Shown here piece by piece: positions 10,430-22,781 of a stretch of 64,000 nt of DNA. Source of the DNA: Buddleja alternifolia (Eukaryota; Streptophyta; Magnoliopsida; Lamiales; Scrophulariaceae); assembly GCA_019426215.1 (NCBI GenBank), contig CM033408.1, positions 21,148,375 to 21,212,374 of the forward strand. Direction: 5' to 3'. A program made the position numbers and the translations under genes. The notes under the pieces are model-generated. The model searched no databases and had not been told where the DNA came from. It was given only the letters and a program-made list of their open reading frames with translations. Every line of letters begins with the position of its first letter. Positions within the stretch are counted from its first letter, which is position 1.

Positions 10430-11839
10430 TAAGGGCTCGATTGGTACGAATGAATGGGACTGAAAGGAAATAGAATGGAGATGGAAAATGAACGATGTTA
10501 ATATAAGACATCTTATGCTCAAGGAATGAGAATGAAATTGAGTCATTATTCCTTAGTTCATTTCAATCCCATAAATGGTAACTAGAAATGAACGGAAGAA
10601 ATTAAATGAAATTATTGTTAAACACCAAATTACCCTTTTGTTTAATTTTTTTATATATAATTATTTTCTAAATATATGGTAATTCATATATACGCATCCT
10701 TTTAAGCATGTAATACATAATAAGTCCAAACTGTATACAAATTTGCAAATAAAATTTGTGATATCAATTAAAAAAATAATGATATATTGCACTAATATTT
10801 CATTTTTATCGTACTTTAAGCTTATATTATGCTCAATGAGTCAACTCGAAAGCACGAGTTTCATTTATGAATTATGAGCTACTTTTTTATAAATCAAAGT
10901 ATAATACACACAATTAGCCCTATAAATACCTAGAAATTCACAACTTTATGAAAAAATTAAGATTGATTATAGCATAACAATTCATATATTGATGTTGCAT
11001 TTTTTTATAGTAATTAAAAAGTAGGAAATATCCATGGATTATATTATGTTTATAGATGTCTTTTTATTATACGTTAACTCGAAATAAATTTATTTCTAAT
11101 TTAGTTTTTTTTATACTAGACGACTTTAAGTTTTAGACTTTTGTTTATTTTTTTAAAAGAAACATAAAATGAAGATAGTGAGTGAGAAAGTGAGAGATGA
11201 AAAATTAGAATTCATCTCTAGTGACTGAAGGTTGAGGGCAATATTGATTGTACCCAATAATCTCCATTTTGCATTCTTTTATTGTTGATGAAGTAGTTTA
11301 GGATGGAAGTATTATTTATTGGAACAATATATTATTCCCAAAACTTTCCAATGCATGTCAGTAATTTTTAATATTTTCCTATTTTTCTCACATTCTAATT
11401 AAATTTTTTATTGTTAAAATAATTTTCAATAATGAAGCTACTATTGATCGGGGTCATTCATATTATTCCGCGTTTGTTTTTATTTTTTTAATCTATTTTG
11501 TTATTTTATTTTATTTTATTTTCTTGAAATTTTCGATATTAGCATTTATAATTGATAATCATTATATATCGCAGATTTTGAGATATACTTTTTGCATTAA
11601 TTTTGTAAAACTATTTTATTGTGTGGAAAGTATAATTTCATCATAAGTAAATATAAGTTGATTCCTGGTGATCAAGAATGGCTAAACTAATGGGGAATGA
11701 AGAAATGACTATTCTATACTTTTGAAAATATAAATTCCTACAGGTCATTCCCAACACTAAAATATACCAAACATATGTTTGGGGATTGGACTTGAGAATG
11801 TCTATTCCATTGTCACCCCATATACCAATCGAGCCCTAG
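10430..11839. mobile_element. Non-autonomous PIF/Harbinger-type element, 1.4 kb
   Basis: The terminal inverted repeat GGGCTCGATTGGTA is perfect over 14 bases at 10433-10446 and 11823-11836. The flanking 3-bp words are TAA on the left and TAG on the right, close to the TWA target duplication of this superfamily. The interior is AT-rich with no transposase frame. Confidence 0.65.
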
Positions 11840-12186
11840 GGGTGTACGCAGTTAGGCTTAGGCGGTTTATGAAAAACCTCAACCTGATCCAACGTGTGCG
11901 GGTTGACCAAATATCAAATCGAAAATACATAATTGTCTTTTCAAATCGAGCAGTCCGGATTGATCGGTTGACGGATTTTTGAATTATAATCATAATTCAT
12001 TAGACTTATATGTAGTTACAATTAGTAAGCAAAAAATAAAAAACGTATTTATTGATGTAAATTTAATTTAAAAAATTGAGTAGGTGGGGCTACTAAAAAT
12101 CATATTATCATAATTTGTAATGGGTGAAAACTCTATAATATTACTAAAACTAATTTGTTATATAAATTCATCATAAGTATATAATA
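11840..12186. other. AT-rich sequence with a hAT-MITE-like start
   Basis: It begins GGGGTGTACGCAGTTAGG, followed by short repeated GGTTGA/CGGTT words reminiscent of small hAT-type elements. No matching far end or target duplication could be fixed. There is no gene. Confidence 0.3.
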
Positions 12187-12836
12187 AGGAAGATTGCAAT
12201 TTTGGTCCTATTTATTAGGGGGTGGCAACTTTGGGATAATATCTTTTTCTACTTCCAATTAAGTTCTTTATCTTTTAATTATGTGGCAATTTTAGTCCCT
12301 TAGAGTCGCAATTTTGGTCCTCTGGGATGAAAAATTTAGAAAATTGGAGATTTTGCATCTAATTTGGGGGATTTTTCGAATTTTGGAGGAAAAATTGAAA
12401 CTTTTGCTAATTTTGGGGGAAAATTGAGGCTTTTGCTAATATTATTTTACATATATATTTTTATAAACACACAACACACACACTCACAACAATAATATTC
12501 AAATAATAATACACAATCATTGATGATTAAACTTAGCAACTTTTTTTCATTTTTCATACTTATTTATCTATTTTTGTTAATTATGAAGTACTCCCTGTCT
12601 CCATAACATGTTCCTCTCAGATAAATTATAAAATCTCTTTTAAGTTATATATATATATATATTAATGCGAATTTGATTTATTATAAAGTATTTTATAAAA
12701 TAAGTTCTCGTTCCTATCAGATTCAAAAAATAACTTTTCATTAATTGTCTCTCTAATTTTTATTTAGTATTTTAAATTTGACGGGAAGCTTTTATTAAAA
12801 AATATGAAGTACCTGTATGTCTGTAACATGTTTGTT

Positions 12837-12877
<41 letters not shown>

Positions 12878-13905
12878 GTGAATCTGATTTATTATAAAGT
12901 ATTTTATAAAATAACTTCTCGTTCCTATCAGATTCAAAAAATTACTTTTCATTAATTGTCTCTCTGATTTTTATTTAGTATTTTTAAATTTGACGGGAAG
13001 CTTTTATGAAATTATATGAAGTACCCGTATGTCTGTAACATGTTTGTTATACCTCCAGACGCATATAATGTTGCATCTAATTATTTTTCTTTTTTCCTTT
13101 TTTATTTCGAGATAGTCCATGGCTATATTCAATACATATCCTTCCTAGTATCCATCTCCAATGAGTATATTAGAGTTACAGAAAATATTTTTAAAAAATT
13201 TATCAAAATCATTTTGAATATATTTTGATTCTCATACTTCAAAATAATTTTTATTATTTAAAATTCAATTAAAGTATGACAGTTTCGTAAATAAATAAAT
13301 AAGAACATGTGATTATGAAGCTATAAATTAATTAAATGTATTCCTGCTATGACATTCAGATGTGTAAACTTTATTTTTATTATGAGTATATATATACGTG
13401 TGTGTATATATATACACAATATTTAATAATATAAATTTATATTAGTTCATGATACTTTAAAAATGTGAGTATTAACGAGTAACGAAAAAAATTAATACAA
13501 CAGGTTTAAGTATGAAAAATAAAAATAAATTAGTTTTAGACATTACTTAGTGATTGTTTATTATTAAATTTTTATTTTCTATGCATGATTGTAAATATAT
13601 TTTAGTATACTTGTATTTTAGCAAGTTTATTTTAATATTGTGCATCTCAAATGGATGCACAATAATTATTTCTCCCCCAAAATTAGAAAAAGCTCCAATT
13701 TTTCACCAAAATCCGAAAAATCCCAAATTAGATGTAAAATCCGCAATTTTCAGAATTTTCCAGCCTGAAGGACCAAAATGCCACTCAAGGACTAAAATTG
13801 CCACAAAATTAAAAGATAAATGACATAATTGCAAGTTGAAAAAAATAATGTCCCAAAATTGCCACCCTCCCTAATATATCAGACCAAAATTGCAATTTTT
13901 CCTAT
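12187..13905. mobile_element. Element with about 240-bp terminal inverted repeats, no ORF
   Basis: The left arm starts GGAAGATTGCAATTTTGGTC near 12187. The right arm, read on the minus strand from about 13905, starts GGAAAAATTGCAATTTTGGTC. The arms stay alignable for about 240 bases, including GTGGCAATTTTAGTCC and AATTTTGGGGGA. This looks like a non-autonomous Mutator-type element with long TIRs. A target duplication cannot be read because both flanks are AT simple sequence. Confidence 0.65.
12593..13065. repeat. 212-bp tandem repeat, two and a bit copies
   Basis: ATGAAGTAC starts units at 12593, 12804 and 13016. Each full unit holds GATTTATTATAAAGTATTTT, TCTCGTTCCTATCAGATTC and TTTGACGGGAAGCTTTTAT. 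A (TA)n run of variable length lies inside each. The array is internal to the long-TIR element. Confidence 0.8.
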
Positions 13906-13940
<35 letters not shown>

Positions 13941-14647
13941 GAAAATGAACTTTTCTACCAATTAAATAAAGACAATTGTTCATACATGGTAATCAATTTA
14001 TTTGCCCAAATAAAAAATAAAGTGTTACATGAATATGAATAAAACCATTGTTGTTAGAGAGTATGCACACACGTATTTATATTCTCGAAGATTGGTGCTA
14101 ATTTTTAACTATATATACATATATGTGTAACATATATGATTAGCGGTCGGTTGTGGGTTAGACGAATTGCAATTATCAAACCCATTATCCGATCCCAAAG
14201 TGGCGAGTTGCAACTTTTTAAACAACTTTTGTTATCTAAAAATTTTAAACAGACAATTTTTCAGATGGATCGACTCGATTTAAAAAGTTCGAGCGAGTTG
14301 AACAGGTTTATGTACAACGCTAATCGAGACCTCCTCATAATTATAGCACATTCTTTTGCAAACTCACAACATTAATTGCATAGAGTAACTTTCGTTTTCT
14401 TTTTCCTCTTAACAAGCGAAAATTGTTAGTTTAATTGCGTTTTCCTGCGTACCATACTCCATTTTGAGTACTCATTCCACCAATATTTCATCTAAAAAGA
14501 ATTCAACAATTAAGGATTAATAAACTTAGAAGGTGCAGTTCATACTTATTCATTTGGTTGACAGAAAATAAAATAATAATTGTAACATATCGGTCAAAAT
14601 TAATAATTAATTTTTAACCTTTTTTTTAATTGCTATTGATGTTTAAC
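13906..14647. other. AT-rich intergenic DNA with a TA microsatellite
   Basis: A (TA)n tract lies at about 13911-13936. The sequence at 14137-14340 has GAGTTG/CGAGC words like the hAT-type sequence at 11840 but no clear terminus. No gene. Confidence 0.4.
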
Positions 14648-14870
14648 ATAATCATCACTACTTCAATCAGGTAATTCTATGCCAGATCGAGATAATACAC
14701 CGTCGAATGCATAGGTATCATGATGAAAAGAACACAATAAACATCAGAATTCATAATCATCACTATTTCAATCAGGGCATTCTATGCTAGATCGAGATAA
14801 TACATCATCGAATGCAGAGGTATCATGGTGAAAGAACACAAAACCACTCTAATCTATTGTGAACAAAAAA
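14648..14870. repeat. 105-bp direct repeat, two copies
   Basis: AATCATCACTA(C/T)TTCAATCAGG starts at about 14650 and again 105 bases later. Both copies share AGATCGAGATAATACA, TCGAATGCA and GGTATCATG. Noncoding. Confidence 0.7.
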
Positions 14871-14969
14871 CCATTAATCCCGGCACATGATAGATTAACC
14901 CATTTCATTTTAAAAAAAAGTGTGCAAAATCGACATTGATTAAATGCTTACCATGGTAAACTGGTTCAC

Positions 14970-15066
14970 GATGAGGGGTCATTCTTGGGGCTCCTGAGAT
15001 AATCTTCTCCACATACATATGATGGCGGAGATCATCCAGTAGGGCCCCAAGAATCACTCCGCAATG
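14970..15066. ncRNA. Imperfect long hairpin, candidate small-RNA precursor
   Basis: The arms at about 14975-15010 and 15022-15060 pair through ATTCTTGGGGC and its complement GCCCCAAGAAT, with further pairing over about 37 bases and a loop of about 11. The size and bulge pattern would suit a microRNA foldback, but no known plant microRNA sequence is recognised. It lies about 720 bases beyond the stop of the K/R/S-rich gene. It could equally be a tiny MITE relic. Confidence 0.3.
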
Positions 15067-15786
15067 AGTCACATAAAAGCTATAGAATAATAAAATAACT
15101 AAATAGATATCAACTAAATTCTCTTTTTTTTCTTTTTCTTTTTTTTGAAAGAAAACGGTAAGGTATAAACTAAATTCTCAAATAGTAATTTATACATGTC
15201 TATTAAAATTAAAACACATTCAATTGGTCCTTTAATGGGAAAGTAACAAAAACATATATATAATAGATATATACAAATTCTGAACTTCTTGTAGTTTTCA
15301 GTGCATACAGAAAATCAATCAAAAAATAAAAATCCACAAAAAATCTCTAATGCAAATAAGCTTAAACTATAATAAATATAAGATACAAACCAAAAAACCA
15401 ATTTATTACTATCAATTTTTATAGGGCCGAGAGAAACAAAATATGTACCAGAAAGGCAACAGTTAAAAATCCAAAAAAAAAAACAAAGAAAATAACTGAA
15501 GATAACTTTAAGAAAAGTGGTGGCATTCAAGTTTGGAAGAGAAACCAAAACATATGATTAATAAAAATAAATAAAAATAAAATCCTTGAATAAATTAACC
15601 AAAACATGAGAAAAGCATATCTGTGAAAAACCCCTCGAATAAATTTCAGAATATCACAAAATTACACCCTAAACCATAAGATTATACAGAAGGTGGAGAT
15701 TAATGATTTATAATGAAGAATTCTAGGTATAGCATAACCTTGGGAGAATGTTACATAAACCAAAATCGGAGTCCGAAAAACATAAA
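15067..15786. other. AT-rich 3' flank
   Basis: A-rich sequence with short homopolymers. No gene or repeat is seen. It would include the 3' UTR of the minus-strand gene. Confidence 0.5.
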
Positions 15787-18700
15787 TCAATCATAACTAG
15801 CGTTCAAGAATTTCAACAGTTGATTCCTATTGTTCTCTGCCATCTTGTCCTCCTTTGTTTTCTCAAGTTTCAACAATATCTACAACACCAAACAACATAT
15901 CCAACTTATGCCCAGTTCTAAAAATAGCAGACACATACCAACATGTTAAGCCTATCTGCAAAAACTTGTACTTGTAAACAAGTGTTGGGTTTCAAAACAA
16001 GTTAAAAAGGTGCCAAAAAAACTAAAATTGAGTTTGTTTGAAAAACTTGCTAAAAGCAAAAAAGTTGATAGAAGTACCTTTAGACATGTTTTTACTTTCT
16101 GCTTATTTTCAATTGTTTTCTAGTTAAGCAGAGGCAGTGAAACCAAACAAAAAAAAAACTTAAATCCAGCAAATCAAAAGTGTTTTTCTTTTTTACTTTT
16201 TGCAAACAGGGCTAATTTGTTCAATATTATAGTCAATAAGTCAAATATATTACTCCCGGATTCTTTAACCACTTGCATTTTCTTGGAGGCGCAACTTTTA
16301 GAGAGAATTTTACAGGGATTTTACCATGAGATTGATTGGGAATTTTGTTTAATACAAACAAACAAGTGAATGCACAGAGAGAGCAAGAAGCCACACCTTT
16401 TTCCCGGAGACGGCGCTGCGGCGAACACTATCATCTTTCTCCTTTCCCAAGAACTGGATGAGATGTATAAAATACATTAGCAAAAGATACATTTCTTCTT
16501 CATTTTAAATTATCTATTTATGCCCCCTTTGATTGTCAGGGCTGACCAAATTTAAATAAAAGAAGAAGCAAATACCTTGGAAAGCTGCACAGGACCACTT
16601 ATCTCCTCATGCTGCTTCTGTATATGGCTCACATTGGCAGGACGAAACCAAAGCAGAAACATCCAGGCAAGACAATCAAGAGCCCAGTCAACATGTCACA
16701 GACACCAGCTCCAATTTTGAAGAGCCATTCATAAAAGGCGGAAAGTACTATCAGAACCCCATAATTAAAGAATAATATGCATGAATGAAAAGAGCATATT
16801 AAAACAACCACCTTAGTCTTAAAAAACAGTAGCCTCAAGATCAATGAAATATATAAATATCTACACCCACACACACGGATATATTTCTTTCAACAAAAAA
16901 GTACCGCCCCAGGATACAGTTCCAGTGCGTAAATGGCAATGTAGAAACAGAATATAGTGGTCTACCTCTTTAGATTTATGTTTATGACGTCTATGGCTGT
17001 GACTTTTTCCTTTTTCTTTATCTTTGTTCTGAAATGCAATCAACCAGTCAATCAGTAATGTATCAATGCAGGGAAAAATATATTAATGAAGACATCGGCA
17101 AACTCCTTTAAATGATCACCTTCTTTGATCTATCATTCCTTTTACGCCTCTTTGAATTATGGGATACTTGATGTTCACTGTCAGAAGAACTGAAACCCAA
17201 AATAACATTAAGTAGACTAGCCATATGGGATCATTTCTATCTTAAGCCAAGCTAGACATAACAGACGGATAAGCATGCCAATCTTTTCAGTGTCAGGAAT
17301 AGAAATCTTGAGCAGGTCAAACTTTCACACAAATATACATAAACATCACTGACCTCATTTCCGATGCTGATACAACAAATGCACAAAACATATGAAATTT
17401 TATATCACACTACAACGAGCCAGTGCTTTTAAAGGTGGTAGGTATTTGGAGGTGTGTTACATGTTTCTTGTAAAAGAACAAAATAATGAAGAGGGTATTG
17501 AAATAATATGTCAGCATATAGGAAAACTAGATGAAATTGGATTGTTAAATAAAAATTTAACTTAATAACTAATGTACACTATAAAAAAGAAGAAACTAAA
17601 TTGATAGCTCTTAAAATAATAGGAAATAATAGAATTGTCATTTTAAATAAAACATAAACCTGACAATACAAGGCAAGAAATGAAAAGAAAAGAAAAAAAC
17701 AATGTACAGATAACAAGCTAGAAAAGGTCAAATCTTATATAATAAACAAGAAGCTTGAGAATACCTTCGGGAAAATAAAATTATGGGACAAGAGCAGGAG
17801 CGATAAACTTTTTAATAAGGTTTCTTTTTCTTTCCTAATTGTTTTTATCTTAGTTCAATAAGACTGAATCTAAAATATCCTTCTAAACCTCAGGAAAATA
17901 TATTTTTATTCACATTCATGTGTGGCACAAGCCCAGTGAGTTAGGGGGCTTTCATGTAAAAATGGCACACGGTAGCACGCCCAAGCTTATGCCTCGAAGA
18001 CCCTGGGGTACACCATATAGGACAAATGCCAGTCAACACTGACCTATGACCTGTTCTAAATGCCCCACCTCCAGGACACTGAGCGCCTTTTACAATATTA
18101 CAAACAACACGTAAACAATGAGATCTAGCATCATATGAAGTTTTCATGTGTTCATTGACTTTTTCTAGCTAGTTCTTGCATGCTGTTTGTCAGTAGAATT
18201 TTGCAGTGCTAACAAGAACACAATTTCCTGCTCTTGGGCAACTCTACTCCAATTTTTATTTGGCAAGGCAAAAGAGAATTAGTAGGACTTATACTCTTGA
18301 CCGGATTTATAATTTAATCTTTCTATAGCTTGGTCCTGCAATTATAAAGACCTTCTTAGGTAAAGAAGACAACAATAGCACTTTAAGTGCTTCGAAATTG
18401 TAACTTTACTACGTTTAAGATACTAAGGGTTGTTACACTGATACCCCTTGAGGCACAGACCCTGCACGTTTTGTTGATTATGGCCAGAGACTTCACAAAA
18501 GCCTTGTGCAACCCGCACCTAAATGTGTTTCACGAGGCGCCCAGGCACAACATTGGCGCCCCTATCCGCCTTAAAAGTTAAATGGTCAAACGAACAAAAC
18601 ACTAGCTTCCTTACAACTTTTCTCTTCACCAGTGTCTTCTCGTCCAGCCCAAGTATGATTTTCCTGTTCTTTTCCCTTTTTTCTTCTTTCTCCCTTTCTT

Positions 18701-19572
18701 TTCCAGTCCATGTCTTCTTATTTCTAACTTTCTCTCTCTCCCGCAAGTTAAGGCTATCGTTCTTTATTTCCCTTCCCGGCCTAGTCTTTTTTCTCTTGTT
18801 TTCATCACTTCAGTTTTCTCCTCTTTTTTCCTTCTATTTTTTCTTATCTATTTGTGAAATTACTATGTTTAAGTTGGGGAGCTCTTTCTTATCATATTCT
18901 TTGCCAAAAATTAAGATCAGTATTGACAATACATAAATTTACAAGACCATACATAAAGTTGCTGAAATTATCGAAAATTTCGGGAATTTGCTGAATTTCT
19001 CTGAGATTAACACTGAATTAATTGCTGAAGTTAGCTCCAAAAATTGATGAAATCTGCTGATATAAGTTCCGACTTCGCAAAAAAATGCAGAAATTTATTT
19101 TTGTTGAAAGATACTACTATTATTATTCATTAACATTAGGTCTGATCCCCTTACTTTGAGTCTTTACATAAAAAAATAAAATTAGATAGTAATCAAATCT
19201 GAGTACCAATATACTAATACTAATTCAAAATATTAAGATAAAAATTATAAGCAAATCCATCACGGAATTCAACTCTAAGTCAACGAAAAAACAAAAAAGA
19301 GAAATTTCAAACTCGAGATCCATAAAACAGCTAGATTCAATACAAAATCATATCTATATACATGCGTCTGACCTGTAATCTGTGGAGGAGGACGAAGATG
19401 TGTAGCCTTCAGAGGAAGAGGACGAATGACGCCTACGACGACGTTTTGTGCGGGAACGGCTTTTTTTACTGACTTTGAGAGTGTCTTTGTCGGTTCTGGG
19501 GCGGTTGCGGCGGCGGCGAGATCCGCCGGAGGATGAAGACGACGTCGCAGGCGACGATGATACGGCGGCCAT
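15787..19572 (-). CDS. Lys/Arg/Ser-rich conserved nuclear-type protein, six coding exons
   Basis: Minus-strand gene. Coding exons in order are 19373-19572, 17120-17189, 16966-17028, 16576-16617, 16397-16453 and 15787-15879. All introns are GT-AG and the phases join to a 174-residue protein. The N-terminus is Ser- and Arg-rich (GGSRRRRNRPR, RTKRRRRRHSSSSSEG), followed by a Lys/His/Arg stretch (SHSHRRHKHKSKE). The C-terminus is a compact helical block (GPVQLSKFLGKEKDDSVRR, KLEKTKEDKMAENNRNQLLK, FLNASYD). The basic RS-like half suggests a nuclear, splicing-associated or chromatin role; that is inference and the family is not named here. Intron 1 is unusually long (2.2 kb). The start codon lies only 68 bases from the end of the viral array, so its promoter context is altered. 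Confidence 0.8.
17190..19372 (-). other. Long first intron of the K/R/S-rich gene
   Basis: 2,183 bases from donor CAG|GTCAGA to acceptor TTTCAG. It holds pyrimidine-rich tracts near 18600-18840 and a GC-richer patch at 17930-18150. I found no transposase or other gene. The patch may be an old retroelement scrap. Confidence 0.6.
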
Positions 19573-19640
19573 CGAAAGTAGGTTTTGCTATTTGACGTGT
19601 CTCTTATTCCTTTACGGCTGGAGCTGGTTCTAGTCGATGG

Positions 19641-19699
19641 GGATGCAAGTTTACGACGTCGTAATCCATCTTTTCAGAGTTAATTTGCACATGACCCCA
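19641..19699. repeat. 59-bp boundary repeat, left copy
   Basis: Identical to 29205-29263. It contains the perfect 14-base palindrome TTACGACGTCGTAA (19651-19664). It marks the left edge of the first viral unit, next to the 5' end of the K/R/S-rich gene. Confidence 0.9.
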
Positions 19700-20273
19700 A
19701 TTGCAGAGGAGTTGCAATATTAGACCCTTTATGTTTGCTTTTTCTTTTTTTTTTATTTTTTGTGGCTAAATCAAGAGAAAGGTCCAAAATATCCCTGTTT
19801 TGTCAGCCCCTATCACTGTTGCATTTTTAAGAATTTACAAATTAAGTCCCTTATTTTAAGAATAGTATATTTAGTCCTTTAATATTTAAATTTGGTTTAT
19901 TTAGTCCCTAATATATGAAAAACGTCATTAAATAAAGTAATTACATAAATTAAGAGCATACTTGAACAAAATAATTACAGAAATTAAACAAGATTACTGT
20001 TCACTTTTAGATTATGAATTAAAATTCACATTTTATCATTCTCAAGTAAGAGGGTTGCTTCGAAAATCCGGTTGCTTCATCAACGAAGACTTATGTTGGA
20101 CAAAAATGAAGTACCTATCTTACTCTTTTGAATTTAAAAATGTAAACTTGATTCATTTTAAAAATTTTGAAAAACTTAGTAACCAGGTTGATTTTGATAA
20201 ATAGCTCGAGAAAACCTTTCTGATGTGGAAGATCAGATAAACTGCGACCACAGAGCATACTCAGAATACTCAA

Positions 20274-20285
20274 GCTCTGATACCA
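20274..20285 (-). other. Pararetrovirus tRNA-Met primer site, unit 1
   Basis: On the minus strand TGGTATCAGAGC, an exact 12-base match to the complement of the initiator tRNA-Met 3' end. This is the caulimovirid minus-strand primer site. It lies about 450 bases downstream of the viral TATA box. Confidence 0.85.
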
Positions 20286-20734
20286 TTTTGCTTGCACACT
20301 GGGGGGAATTATCCCGCACATTTTGTCTCCCGACCAGTAACACCGAGACGGTAAACAAAATCTTCCCAAAGCAGTATCAGAGATTATTGAAAACAAAAAT
20401 TTGTACAGCGGAAACATATTTTTGAGACGATGAAAGAGTAGAATGTTACTACTGTTCATCATCATTTTTAGCATTTTTAATGTTTTTGTATTTTCGGTTT
20501 TTTAATGTTTTTGTATTTTTTGAACATGAGAGAATTATAACATTTTTAAATAGTAGGGGAATCCCGTCCCTGTGGGTAGTTTACTCACTATGCATTATAA
20601 AGCAGATAAAAACTTACAAGATATTATTGCAAAGAAGATATTTTATTACAAGAAAGGTGAGAGACTCTCTAGCAACCAAGAAGTGTGGGTTGGAGAGTGT
20701 TCAAGGGGCAATTTTTACAACTGAGGGATGAGGT

Positions 20735-20745
20735 CCTTTTATAGG
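20735..20745 (-). promoter_or_regulatory. Pararetrovirus pregenomic promoter TATA box, unit 1
   Basis: On the minus strand CCTATAAAAGG, with an AATAAA about 90 bases downstream (20643-20648), as in the terminally redundant leader of caulimovirids. The same pair recurs in unit 2. It points toward the K/R/S-rich gene, whose ATG is 1.16 kb downstream. Confidence 0.7.
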
Positions 20746-21341
20746 CCTCGGACATGAACTAAATTACAACAAACTGAAGATACAAACTTGGCATCCGCAG
20801 CAGGTGCCATTATTACAAGCTACAGTGTCTAAACAGTAAAAAGTACATAGGTGGCAATAGTGAACAGTTAATATGGTACAAAAGTTGCTGAGATTGTTGC
20901 TTTGAATTCAGTGCCTTGTTTGATAGCTGAATTATTGCTGCAAATTATTGTCCTTGCTGCTGATACATTTATGACTTTTGTCTGGGAGATGCATTATTTT
21001 GCTGAAATTTTGAATGCTGTCTTCATGAGCTGTCTCTTGAATTTATTGCTTTTGTCTTGTAGCTGAATTATTGGTGCTGCTAACCATTATTGCTGAACTG
21101 TTGAAGCTTTTGTCTTCTAGTATGTATCTCGACTGGTTCCTTCTAGATCTGGATTATATTCTGAATCTGGATTATACATATCAGGATTATATCTTGGTGG
21201 GTATTCCACACTTGTCATTGCTCTTTTTCCTAAAGTAGTAAGGCGAATCTTGCATCTGTTCTAGCTGGCCGGAATAAATATGCTATGATGAGGTGCCTGG
21301 AAAATAAGCTTGAAAAATTTGGTCTGAATCTGAATTGGGCA

Positions 21342-22781
21342 TCATATACTTTCGCTGCGTTTTCCTCGACGTATTTCCAAAGCTAATTTGAGCTCTTCTA
21401 TATTGGCTAAAGGATTTATGGCTTCAGGACAATTCCACAATGTTGACATTGGTTCCCATTTTTCATAATTCTCTGTTATCGAAAAGAATGAATGTCCTAT
21501 TTCGATTCCTGTAGTGTTCCAAATTGGAGGTAGAGATACTATGTCAATCTTGAGACTTTCTGCTGCTTGTTGCTCGAATATAAAATTGACAGCGTCTGAA
21601 ATATGTCGACCTATATGAGTCACTTGTACTGGATCTGATACAAATATTTTTGCTATGAAACCATAGTCTAATAACCTTTGAACGCTGATAAATAAAGTCT
21701 TCATCTATCCATCCTTCTCTAAAAACTGATGCGTCTATCTGAACATTAGGCCATGAAAAATATTTGCAATAGGGTGTAGAATTTTAATGATCCTTCGTGG
21801 CGAATAGGTTCTCCCTTCCATTGTAGTAGGCGAGTCTTTGAAATTATTCCTTCTATCTGCTGATTGATAATAATTTGGGCTACTTTTAACATTCTTTTGT
21901 AAAAGCTATCTTCTGCTTTTTGCCAAATGATATTCTGAATTTCTTCAGGTAAAGCTAGAACTGTTTGGCAAGGGTTAAAAAAAGTTCGAACAGACAAGAA
22001 CTGGTAGGATTGGAAAGCCTATTTTTGATTTCCTTAGGAACATCATTTTGTCTGGGGTTTATTAAATGGGCTGATAACTTTTGATGCTGGGCTAAAAGGT
22101 CTTGATAAAATTTGTTAAGGTTGGTAAACTGTTTAGTTATAGTCTCTAAGTCATCTTCGAGTGCTTCTACATCTGGGTTTATGGGTCTCTTTCCCTTTGA
22201 AAGTATTTTGGGCTTTGCATTTTCGGCATTAGGCTGGATGTAAAAATTTGGGCCTAAAATTCTTCTTGCTGCTGTTACTGCTTCATGAAAATGTTTAAAG
22301 GGCTCCAAGTATCCCTTGGCTACCTTCTGAATGCTTTGTATCGCTCGTTGATAATCTTCAAAGATTCCCACTGGTTCTCCTCTAATAACAAGATAAACTG
22401 CTGCTTCGTCTAATGGAAAATTTTGTTTTCCTTTTCAAAGAAATAACAAAGTGCATTTAGTGCTGTTAATTTGCCGGCTGAAGGATGAGCTTCCCATAGA
22501 GCATTGAGTAAAATACTTTGATCTTCGGTTATATGAGGGGTATCTTTTGGAAGCTTGAAATTATGTCTGACTGGAAGAGCTATTTTGCCAAAGGTTTTTA
22601 AAGCTGGTCTAGGAAAAACGCTTTGTGTAGCTGGATTGAAAAACTGAGTTTCTATTGTGAATGCTGGTCTATTCTGGCTAGTTTGTTGAAAATTAGGCCT
22701 GAAAACTGGTCTTCGGACTATTTGGTTGTAAGCTGCAGAGGGAGGTCTTGTTTGTTGGTTGTCTTGGTCGTTGGAAGCCAT
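21342..22781 (-). pseudogene. Pararetrovirus ORF4, viroplasmin-like, unit 1
   Basis: Starts at the ATG at 22781, overlapping the end of the polyprotein by about 64 bases. It runs through several shifted frames to 21342, and related sequence goes on to about 21170. The segment near 22240-22400 (VGIFEDYQRAI, FKHFHEAV, GPNFYIQP) follows the pattern of the caulimovirus P6 / RNase H1 hybrid-binding (viroplasmin) domain. In the family, P6 is the translational transactivator and inclusion-body matrix. Frameshifts near 22410, 21970 and 21720 break this copy. Confidence 0.7.

Noticed and set aside
11779..11982. 67-codon frame near the Harbinger-type right end
   Set aside because: It spans the element terminus and adjacent repeat sequence and has no sign of selection.
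18519..18936. Frames over the pyrimidine-rich stretch in the long intron
   Set aside because: Low-complexity Phe/Leu/Ser on one strand and Lys/Glu/Arg on the other come from the C/T-rich base composition.
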